The translations under genes were made by a program, and so were the position numbers. From NCBI RefSeq assembly GCF_018320785.1, contig NC_054873.1, positions 30,346,196-30,410,195 on the forward strand: a stretch of 64,000 nt of DNA, read 5' to 3'. The stretch is from Cheilinus undulatus. Taxonomy: Eukaryota; Chordata; Actinopteri; Labriformes; Labridae. Shown one piece after another: positions 12,101 through 24,100 of the stretch (position 1 is its first letter; each line of letters begins with the position of its first letter). The notes beneath the pieces are model-generated. The model had not been told where the DNA came from and made no database searches. It saw only the letters and a list, made by a program, of their open reading frames with translations.

Positions 12101-15100
12101 TTAGCTGACAGGAGTGACATTTGGTGTGGTCCTGTGCTGCAGAAAATCTTCTTCAAGGTTCAATATGTGTAATAAGAGATGTTCTTCTGTGAAAGAGCGG
12201 TGATTTCAGTTATTGTTACCTTTCTATCAGCTTGAACCAGTCTGGTCATTCTCCTCTGCCATCATCAAGGCATTATTGCCCATGAGAACTGCCACTCACA
12301 GTATATTTGGCCTTTTTTTGACCATTCTCTGTAAAGTCCAAGGATAGTTGTCTGTGAAAATCCCAGTAGATCAGCAGTTTCCGAAATACTCAGACCAGCC
12401 TGTCTAGCACCAACAACCATGACAGATTCAAGGACTCCTAAATCACCTTTCTGCCTCATTCTGATACTCAGCTTGTACTTTGGTACACTGTCTTGACCAT
12501 GCTTACATGACTTAAGCTTAAGGCATGAACAGGCATACCTAATAAAGTGACTGTTTAGTATAAGTGTCTCTGAGGCAGGTGTAGTGTGGGGGAGAAGTTT
12601 TAGAGCTAATCTTGTTAAAGCTACAACTTTATTCTAATCTCATGTTCTGTACGGTTATAGTTTTCATCAGTCTCAAATGGAGGTAAAGAAAACTCTGGCT
12701 TTCCTGCTCATTGTTTGCAAAATAGCTGAAACTTGATGACCTGGAGACACGTACTCACTCAGACTCTCATAACAGGTGCATGCAGTTGCATAGGACAGAG
12801 TGATTTGGTGCCAAGAAAAAGAGCAGGATCGTGTTGGACTGGGTGTCTGTTCTGTTGCTGTGTTGTGTACGTGTGTGATGGGAATCGGCGTGCGGGTGTT
12901 TGTGTGTAAAATTATGACAGCGACTACAGGCCCAGCAGGTACTGCAGCAGCCACAACGCTGTTACATAACCCATCTCAAGTGGCCTGCTAATAGCTCAGC
13001 CCTGCCTGGCACGTGCTCTCTTGTCCCTTTCTCCCTCTATATGACACTCACACACAACACAACACACGACACTGTCACTGCCACATCACAAACCCTTCAT
13101 TTACTCTACAATACACATGTGACATGTAGTCCATGACTAAGCAGCAGCAAAATTGTGGAGGAAACTGAGCTGAAACCTGGTGTAAAGTAGGAGGGAGAGG
13201 TCAAATTTTTGTAATTAAATGTAATACGACTGCAGATCTTTAAAAACTCAGCATTTTAGTTTGTGTGTTTATTTCTAATAAGTGAAACTGTGAGTGATTA
13301 GAGACGCTGTCAGAAGACCAGTGTGGCATACTTTACATGCTGTGTCATCATATATCCTTATTTAAACTTGTGAATAAAATGCACAAAGCAGACCATGTCT
13401 TTTACTTTGCACAGAATCCAAATGAAGCTTTACCTTTATTTATGCTATTTTGATTAATCACCCAGCTCAAAATAAGGACAACAGAGTAAACTCGACTGTC
13501 ATAAAGTACAGAGAACGACAAGCCTTGAAACTGCACATTTGCAATAAAGGCAAAAATTAAATAAATGGATAAAGAAGAAATAAAGTGTTTAAAAAGAAGC
13601 TTCATGTTGCAAAGGTGTGCAAATGTACATGTATTTATATGGGCTTCTTGTAAATAACTCAGTAGAAGTCCTTGAAGAGGACTACTATTGATGTGCCTTC
13701 AGTTATCCATAATAGTGGCTATGAATGAGAAGCAAAATACTGGATCTGCACATCCCTATGTTTCTATTAATGCCTCTATAGCTACTTTAATTTTAATTTC
13801 AAGTTAATTCATTGATAATTATTTATTTTTTTATAGAAGTTATCACTGCACATTATTATTTCTTCAGTTTTATTGTTTAATTCGGACAAGGAGATAAATT
13901 AGAAGTTTTATATGAAGAGTCTAGCATTTATTTACATAATATAAAGTAGGGATGCACAATATTGGACTTTTGAGGATATTTACAGATTCATTTTAGTATA
14001 TACTAATATTGATAAAAAAAAAAATAAAATTATGCATTTTAGTCCTCTAACTTCAGTCTCTGAAACAGTCTTAAAAGTTTGAGGATGAAACAACCTTCAG
14101 TCCTTCAGAAAAGACCTGAAAGTTTAAGAAGTTAAGATGAACAGCGAAAAGGGTTAAGCTGATGTGGGTTTGTTGGTCCTGCCTTTAACTCTACAAACTT
14201 AATCCTACATATGGCCAGTATTTACAGCCAATATGGGCTATTTAACAGGCAATGAATCAGTTATAAATACTGGCTGAAGTTTTCATATCTGCCGATACTG
14301 ATAATTCACTTTTTAACCCTTTAAAACCTACCATTGTGCAAGTCCGCCAGGACATATTCTTACGTTTTTACATCCTGTAGTGCCATTTTTGGGAGTATTT
14401 TTATTTGCTTTACATCAATATAACCCTTATATCCCAAGTTTTAATAATATGTATTGACTTATGTCTTAACTACTAAACTAAATTGCTTAAAAAGTGCAAT
14501 AAACCTAAAAAAATGAAAATCCTTTTTGTTTTTTTCACATATATTTCAAAATACAGAAACTGCACAGCTGTATCCCTCAAATTTGTAAATATAAAAGTTG
14601 CACAATAGCCTTGGGAACCACAGGAAATTTATTTGGAGTCTGTACATAACTGGCTTTTTGAGATATAGTCAATTTTGTAACCTGTAAAAACCTGAGCCAG
14701 ATGGGTAGTTGGACTCTTCATCCAATGCTGTAATTAGTTTGAAAGCTGTGCGCTGGCTCTAAACTGTCTGGCATGACCGGGGTTTTGTGAATCCATAACT
14801 ACATATGTGTGGAAGTGTGTCAAAGGTGTGTGTGATGCATGTCTGGTGTGTGTGGGTTGTGTGTCTGAGTGTTTTTGTAAAAAAGTAGGGGTGAAATGAG
14901 AGTAAGGGCGAGTAAGTGTGCAGGCTAAGTTCTTCTGTGTATTCCACGGAAAAAACTACAACTCCCGGATATGCTTATCGTAGCACCGGCACTACGCTGG
15001 GTTCTGTAGGGTTAAGCTAATATCTGCCAATACCAATAGAAAAAGATTTTCAACGTTTATTTCCAAAATATCACTTTTTCCCATCATATCCTGATTGTAG

Positions 15101-18100
15101 TCAACTCTGTCAGACACAAACTTGCATTTAATTTTTAAAAATTATTTCAAGATGAATAGCAAGTTTTCATTTATCTAATACTGGTATTCATGAATAATAT
15201 TTAGTAATAGATTGCATTATTTTCACTTATTTTTTATTTTTCACTCATCTGAAGTATCTTATCTCTGAATTTCATGATTGTCTAACTTTATCTTTGATAA
15301 TCAACATATTAAACTAATTTCTTTAAATAAATTAGTAATTATTGTATATAGATTAGCTGGTATTTTAATAAATATAGTGAATGAAATTAGCAGAGGATAA
15401 TGCATTTTTTGTCAAACGAACAAAACCATCATCTGATAGAGTGGACAAACATCTGACAGAGTCGACAGTTGGGATAAAAAGTAATGGCTTAAATAGCTTT
15501 TCAACCCAATAAGTATCTTTACTGACTATAGAGAGAAAAATATATAAAATGAAAGGTGAAATCAGGCTCTCTGCATGCTTTGCTTAGTATTTTGTCAGCC
15601 CTACACATGGGTCTGTATGTGACTGACTGTCTGACTGACTGACTGACTGACTGACTGACTGATGACACGTTCAGAGCCATACATACAGGGTTGCGCTGTG
15701 GGTGGGGTTTAGTTGTACTTTAAGCTCTCGGTAATGACTACCTGTCCTCCTCAGATGTAGTTTTAGTACTGCGTCAGTTTTACTAGAACTGGACCATGTT
15801 TCTGTATGAAATAAAGATAGTATGTGATAGTTACAGGGGAAAGGGTTAGTTGTTGTGTGTGTGGTTATGTACAGTGCCTACTAGTGGAATGATTAGCTTG
15901 GACTTAGCCACATTGGTAGTTTTGTCAAAACTAAACATTGTGTCTTTATTAAAATAAGGGAGCAACAAGAAAAGCTTTCCATGACTGATTCTGAGTGTGC
16001 TTTGGCATGGGTTTGCGATCATTATGAGTGGGGTCTGCTGGTGTATCCAATGTTTGCTATGGTAGTTGTTAGCTCAGATGTAGCTGTAGGAAAGTGGCAG
16101 TTTAATTGAAACTGGACCACATTTCTTTTTAAAACAAGAGCAAAGAGCCACACTGAAAGCTGTCTATGGGAGTTTTCCCAGATTAATGTGAAATATATTC
16201 ATGCAATGAATATATGAAACTGTCTTGTCAGGTTAGCTGTTTCCTGCTGACAGGGCTTTATGTTTTAAACTCCTGGGGTCCTTCAATTCTCAACCAACAG
16301 ATATAAAGGACTATTAACACACCCCTAAAACCAATCACTCTGCCAGGACACACAATTCAGTCAAGCATTTCAACAAGCATCCCATATATGTGCAGTCAGC
16401 CATGTACTAGGTTTTAACCTAATGTTGTTTTAAGTACTAATCGAACCCCCACCACCACCCAGGTTTTATTGTGGCTCTTTTAGGGGTATTTTTTCAACCA
16501 TCTGGCTCTTCAGTTGTGCAGGGATAAATAACATTGATTTATTTGATCATTGATTGACATCAATATTAAATCCTAACCTGTTTAAATGCCTCACTTTAAG
16601 CCTTTTTCTTTAGTCTGATCTAGTTTATCTCGCCGCATGGTTGGAGCCCTGTCCTGACTTTATGGTGTGTTGTTGTGGCTCTGTGCACAGCTGAAGAACA
16701 TGATGTACATGTACGTGGTGAAACACAAGGGTGGTGCGTTGACGGCGTCACATTGAGAAGCACATGAATGTCTGTAGATTGATGCTCACTGACGTGTTGT
16801 AATGGATCAGTGAAGCAAACCTAAAGCCTCGACTCATTCACACAGAGCAGCAGAGCACACAGTGGTCCAGTGTACAGTTCAGTGATGGCAACGAGACTTG
16901 AGCAGATCAATCAGATTCTGCACAGTCACTCTTTAACCGTATCTTAGTAATTTTTTAGGAGGATACTTCCTCTGACATATAAGTTCAAACAGGAAACTGT
17001 ATTCACACCATGGTAATGCAAGTCTCTTTGCTAGATCTGTGTGGTTACTTAATCCATCAGTTACAGATGACTTATTAATGCAAGCATCACAGTCTTCAGT
17101 TTCAGTGATCTTAAGGTTTACAGAAGCACAGTGTCTTTAAAGCTGCAAGGAAGAAACTTTGCTTTTTTACTCCATTACCTCCTTGATGCCGGCGGCCCAA
17201 ATTAGCCAAAGATTTATATTAAAGTTCCTATAGAAAAACTGGATTCAAACTGTGAAGATCTGCAGCCATACGGCTGACGGCTTCCCCTCTGACCAGGGAA
17301 TGAAAAGCACACTGCACTAAAGTCAGAATGACTCAAAGTCCTGAAAACAACCAGAACTAGAAAAGCACTCAGAGAGCGCAGACTTCCGCCATTAGCCTTA
17401 GCTCCCAATAGTGAAGAATCCTTTAAAAACATTCCTGGATCCAGATAGTGATCCGGATCACTCCCAAAATCTAATTCTCCGATTACTCCCTCCCCGGTGG
17501 GTTGGAGACATGGTGAGGCAAAGTATTGGCTTCGCTACGTGTGGACTGTCATGGCAGAAGCACCCATGGTCTCACCGGACGACTGGCAGTCATGGCAGAG
17601 GGTGAATATTCCTCTATTCCTCCCAGCATTGAGAGTATTCTCACTACAATTCGCTGTCTTTCTCTCTGTAACGCTTCGACTCGTCTCCTCGACCGGGCAT
17701 GCATCTTTCAAACTCTATAAACTCCAAAACTTGGAATACCAAAAACATGCTGCTGGGATTGAAGCTACTCATGTCCGCCATCTCCTGGTGTAAAGTGGTA
17801 ACAGGGCAAACCTCCACCATTAGCCCTATCTCCCAATAGTAAAGAATCCTTTAAAAAAATCCTGGATCCAGACAGTGATCCGCATTAGTCCCAAAATCTA
17901 ATCAGTTCTTCCTTATGCCATTTCTGACATGTCCTGAAAATTTCATCAAAATCTGTCCATGACTTTTGAGTTATGTTGCTAACAAACAAACAAACAAACA
18001 AACAAACCCACCCTGATCACATAACCTCCTTGGCAGAGGTAATAAAGTTAAACATCTCTCTTTTTTTTTTTTTTTTACTCAGATGTACATATGAATGCAG

Positions 18101-21100
18101 TATAACAATACCCCAGTTTTCTGTCATCACTAGAACCTTCTAACATAAATGAACCTATTTTAAGATCTAGCCTTAAATCTGTTAAATAATTAGAAATAAT
18201 GGAAGAACCACCAGATAAGCCTAGCACATGCTAAATGTTAGCATAATGCTAACATGGGAAACAGATACACTCCACAGTATCTACTCAGAGAGAAATCAAA
18301 GTTTCTGTGTAAGAAATGATTGAGATAAATGTGGAAGCACTGACTCATCTTCCTCAGTGAAGTATAACTGAAAGGAAAAGCTCTTAAATGTCTTCAGTGT
18401 GAAGTGAAAACTGCCTAAGAAGGCCGCTTCGACCATCTTCTTCTGCTTACCGTACATCCTCATACTGTAAATGATTAAAGACTCAGTTGGAGGGGAAAGT
18501 TGTGCTTCACATCAGTATAGACAATCAGTGGAGTGCTAAGCCCAAGCTCAAAAGTTGTTTCAAAGTTTTATAAAAGGCAGCACATCTCGAAATCCAAGTT
18601 AGTATAACAACATTTCACTAGTTAATTTGGCTAACATCACAAACAAACACTTATGCGTTTCGGCACAAGGCCTTCCACAGAGAATTTGTTAGAGTTAATT
18701 TACAAATTCCCCAACCTGACATGCCAGATGGATTTGTTTCACACATCCATCTGGTAAACCGGTCATAGACAGCGTTTGGGAAAAGGCAGAGGCTTTGAAA
18801 AAAAAAAAAACTGGCAGGGTGAATGGATGAGCGTTCTGTCACATCTTTACGGGCCAATCAGAGCAACAAAACATGTGACGTAGCCGCTACCGAGGAGTAA
18901 ACTATATAGAGAACTGCATAACGATTAACCATGGTTATAACGATAACCATGGCAACTGTAGACATGTCAGTATACAACTTTTGTCCTTTTATAAAAGAAA
19001 AACACTCAATGGTGTTCTTTGTTCTTCTTTTAACGAAGAAATGTCTTCGAGTTCTGATAAAACTGGTGCTTTAGCGGCATCTATGCTAATGTCTTCCGCC
19101 ATAACGGCACTGGCCTCTTGTTGCTGCTTGCTTCCGTGCCCAAAAGCACTGCCCCTCATCGCTGATTGGTCCTGTCACTTTCTAACCGGGCCCAAAAGGT
19201 TAAGATGGGAGCTTTGCAAACAGGCGTATCCATCTGCTTTGCAAGGTTACAGATTCCCTAGACTAGTGAAATGTTACTGTTTTGTCCTCCATAACTTGGA
19301 TTCTGAAATGTGCTTCCTTTTTTCAAAACTTTTGTAAAAAAAACTTACTTTGCCTCATACCATTATTTGATAAACTTCCACTATAAAAATAATCTAAATA
19401 GGGCAGTTCACATAGACAGTTTTAATGTCTAAGTTGAAAACAGCTGGGGCAGAGTTTCACTGTAGTACAAGCTTTAAGAGAGTTTGAATCTAAATTTGCC
19501 AGCAGAACAAGCTCTGATATTTCAGATAGGAAGGGAGAAGCTACTCGGGTAAGAGAAATCTGCTTTGGGTTTTTACAGTTGGAAGTAGGTTGTTGTCAGC
19601 TTTTGTTTAGGCTGAGTGTCTCTCTCACTGCAACATTAGGTGAGGCAGTTAATGCGTTTCACTACCTCTATTGATTGCTAAAGTGAAAACAGCTGGGGCA
19701 GAGTTTCACTGTAGTCCAAGCTTTAAGAGAGTTTGAAACTAAATTTGCCAGCTGGGGCGGTTCCAGCTGTGTGCAGTCATCTCAGTTGCAGGAAATGACG
19801 TCATCGCTGTCTCACAATTAAAACATTTAGCAACAATGGCTCGCAGGATCGAAATTAACGGTAGAATTTTACTGAAAACTGATACTGAACGTAATATATT
19901 TTCACAAAAAAAAAAAAAAGGATAAAAGAGTTTTGTGTCTTTAGTGGTAAAATAGTATAAATTTTTGTGTATTATGACTTATTTCTGCATAAAGATGATG
20001 GTGTCATGTCTGGTAATCCTCATAGGGGAAAAAAGTTACTCCGTTTTGAATCCTTAACATTTTCTTACAGATTAAATATGTTGGTTAAAACCAACAAACA
20101 AAATAAAAGGCTTTAAAAAAGTTCTGATATGTGTTTCTGTGTTCCTCTCGTTTGCCCGTCATGTTTGAGAAGAGCAACCATCATTGCCCCAGTGTAGAGG
20201 TCTGCTGCTGTTCTCCCCACCATGGAGGGCTGCAGCCAGATACCTCTCAAACTTCTTCCAGCCAGAATATTCTTGCTGAGAATTTAAAACTAAGAGAGGG
20301 TTCCCTATCCCTGTCATTAGAGTTTTGTTTTTTCTTTGTGTGTGTTTTAATTTGTTTCTAATATTATTTAAAGACATATGTAGGGTCATAAATAGGGTGA
20401 GAGAGGGGGTAAAGTGCACTGGAGTACACATCATAACTGCTCAGCTATCTGGCACTTCATCCTCTCTAAGTATGAACCAAAGCAGACAAAGTAAATCTTG
20501 TTTGATGTACTCTGATGTCACAGGTGTCAGCGTGAGGTAAATGTATTGATTAAAAAAACATAAAAAGATAACTCAAACACCTTCTGACTCTCCTCTCTGT
20601 TGTGTCCTCAGCGTCTCACACTCTGATACTCTCTCCCCGTAGTCTATTCTTATATAAGAGTAGGTGGGAGAATTCCTCAATCCTCCTACCGGGCTGACTG
20701 TGGTGCCTGTCAAATCCCACTCTCAGCACCTTTCAAGTCATTTTTATCAGGAGTGGTAGCTAAAGAATATTACATAAGATCACCTGATGGCAGTGCGCCT
20801 GTGTGACACCTATCTCCGATTGGGAGCATGCATGTTGTAAAACACACTCTCCTGTTCACAGTCTGCCGTGTACATATCCACACAAATGCACAGCAACAGT
20901 ACCAACACCTACACATGTACAAACGCAGACGCACTTAAGGCCATTACATAATGCTATAGGTCGGTTTGACTCTGTATTCTCTCATGGCATCATCATAGAA
21001 GGTTTGCTCTGTCTCCTGCTGAAAAAACAACAGATAATAAAGAAAGTTTCTTGGTTTTGCATGACACACACACAAAGGTAACACTAAACTCCCAGTGGGG

Positions 21101-24100
21101 TTTCCCATAGATGACAGTGACTCATTCACAGTGTGTTTAGGGAGTGGGTGTGAATTGAAATGCCAGTTACTGATGGTTTAGTGTATAATTGCTGTCCACA
21201 GAAGAGACGGACATTCTGCTTTAAAACTGAGAGCAGTTCTTCTCTGCTTGAATGATTAACATCAAAGCAATATTGGTGTCTTCATCACCTCTCTGTGTCC
21301 TCTCCTCCTGCAGCCAGACTTAAGTTCTGTTACACGCCCTTCATGTCGGGGCAAATCCTCCGCGCCCTGTCTGTCTGTCTGTCTTTTGCTATCTCTCCAA
21401 CTTACTGAGTCAGCTCAATTTCAGACTTTTTACTCCCTTCACCTTTTCATACGTCTCCTCTCGCATCACGTCCAATCTCTCCCCTCTCTCTCCTCCCAGG
21501 AGAAGAACTTGGAGTGGTTCCCCCGAATGAGAGCCATGTCTCTGGTGAGCAGTGAGGGAGACAATGAGCAGAATGAGATGCGCTCTCTTCAGGAGAAGCT
21601 GGAGAGCACCGTCACTTTGGTGGCTCAGCTATCGAACCAGCTGGCCGAGCTCAAGGAACAGGTACAGTGCTGCTATATTACCTTCATTTTAGACATTTCA
21701 TTTGGTCTTTTTTTGCTTTTTATGTTAAAACACAGAGAACAAATAAATAGTAGAAACAGCACATTTGGGGGGCATTGTGACAAAGGAAAGTGCACCTGCT
21801 AAAAGCTGACAGTGGTTCAAAAAGAGTCACAAACACGTAGCACCTCTGCCACTTAGTCAACCCCTTCTCTGTAAATGTTGCTCCTTTATGTCTCAAAAGA
21901 AATTAAAAGATTTTTTAAGCCTTTCTCCATTTGCTGAAGTTTTTAGGCTCAAATTTGTGGCATTTTCTTGTAATTGCCTGATACAGGTCTTTTTTTCATA
22001 GTAGAATCCTCTCTTTGTTTTCTTTTTGAAAAAAATGTACATTGATTATTTAACAGAGACACATACATAGATTCAAATAGCATCCCCAGCTGGAGAAATG
22101 AATCGCTCTTCATCTGATGGTTAACGACACCTTTTTATCTTTCTTTCACAGTGCAGTTATCGCAAACGCACCTTATGAGATGTGCAAGAAACAAACATAA
22201 TCAGAAACATTACAAAACTGTAATAATCATAAAACATAACCACATACACACACAAAATGACACATATTAACAAGACAAACAAAAAGGGAAAGGTATTCAC
22301 AAAGAATACATTTTACACACTTTAAAACAGTGTAAAGAAAAAGTAAAATAATCAGGACTATACCCAAAAAAGGCAAACAGTCCATAACCTATAATAAAGA
22401 CCTTAAAGGAATAATTGTTGAATTTAGGGGTTTCATTCAGACCTGTTGCCACAGGTGTATAAAATCAAGCACCTTTCCATGGCCATGCAGCTGCATGCAA
22501 GCCTCACATCACCAAGCCCTATGCTGAGGGTCATATTCTGTTTCCAATCAATCAGTTCACTGAATGACTTCATACTGGTGTCTCTTCATATCCTGTTTTA
22601 TGCAGGTAAGCAGAAAAATTTCTTCAAAATGAAAGGCCCAACAACATGTAGGAAATAAAAAATAAGAACACCAAACCTCAATACAACAATACATAGTAAA
22701 GGTTAGCATTTCTTTACATATAGCCCTCTTCAGAGATCCTTTAAACAATGTAATGGTGAATCTGGTCTATAAGATGCACTTTTAATACCTTTTTTTCATC
22801 AAAGAAGTTGACTGCTAGCTATACCAGTGCCAACTTCATCACTGCTCACATCTTGCTGTGATACACAGTGATGCAGACCAGACTGGCAAGGGCTGGTACA
22901 ACTTCCTACCAACATTTTTCCCTCACTTGGTCATAATTCTGCAGTAAAGAAAACATGTTTCCTGAGAAGTGAATCGTCCTCATGGAGTGTTGGTTTGATT
23001 AAAAGGACACTCTCAATTAAAGACAACAAGTGAAATCAAAGGTGGAAAGTTCAACTTGCAGACCTTGTGTCTGTTATCTGCTCAACTATTGTGTTATATA
23101 CAGGCAGAAATGCAAAGACAAAAACAGATGGTAGTGAAAGAGCTACAGAGGAGTAATTATATGCTGTGGACTTTGCTGAACAACAGAAACTGCCACATTT
23201 ACATCCGCTCCGTTTGCGCCCCATCTCGGGGGGTCTGTCTAAACGTAATTATAAATGAGTTAACTAAAACTTACTAAATAACTAAAATTGAAACATCATT
23301 TACTTAACTGAAACTAGATAAAATCTATGATTCCCAAAAAACAAAACTTACTTTAACAAAATAAAATTAGAGACCAAACTTAATTAGTTTTAGTCTTTGA
23401 CAGCAGCAGACTGGCATGCATACCAAGCCTGGAGAGAGTAAAATAGCCTGATTAGATTGAAGAAGACCCCAGATAATAGTAATTGTAGGATTTGAACTAT
23501 ATTCAAACATTAAATTTGGCAAAAAATGAAGAGTAGCCTGTCTGAATATTTTTATCAAAATTGTATGATGTTTATTTTTTCTGATCCTTTTGGGTAGGGA
23601 TGTCAAATTCATGTTGAGTCCGGGGCCAGATTTGCTCCGATGAGAGGTCCTGAAGGCCGGACTATTTAGGCCAGGACTGTGAAAGTCAATCGCAGATTCT
23701 GCATTCTAAACATAAACTGTCAACCTCATTTTCACCATTAGTAAAATATGAAAAAATATAAATAACACTGATAATCAATCATTCTGAGATGAAGAAAGTG
23801 TTTTTGCTATTTTGAAAGTAAACTAAAACAACAAAACATCAGTAAAAACAAATTAAAACTAAAATGTAATTTTAAACAAAAAAAAACAAAAAACAAAATA
23901 GAAATGAAAACTAATGAAAAATTAAAAAACTTTTATAACCTTGGTCTGCCACACAGAGTGCCACCCAAACTTTTGAGCGTTGGACTATTAAACCCTCGAT
24001 CAGTCTGCAACTCTGCACCAAAGCTGACTTACTGAACAGGTGTAACAGCTTTCAATGTTCGTCATGAAGACGCTCTGTCTATAAAAGTTTTGGGTATTTG

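Larger units (their letters stand above)
8904..21499 (+). other. itpr2: itpr2 12.6-kb intron, repeat-rich
   Basis: Contains degenerate repeats (10030-10790), a Tc1 fossil (about 11950-12562), a hAT-like remnant split by a piggyBac-like element (13946-15070), a CTGA microsatellite, LINE-tail copies (17172-18045), a hairpin MITE (18713-19249) and a 70-bp direct repeat (19433/19683). Stretches 9300-9870, 12670-13150 and 20640-21300 look unique. I see no additional exon. Confidence 0.6.

Noticed and set aside
18981-19337. 118-codon frame as a host gene, with a similar frame at 34933
   Set aside because: Both lie in the same MITE family and agree only because the DNA repeats agree; no known domain and the frames diverge at their ends.
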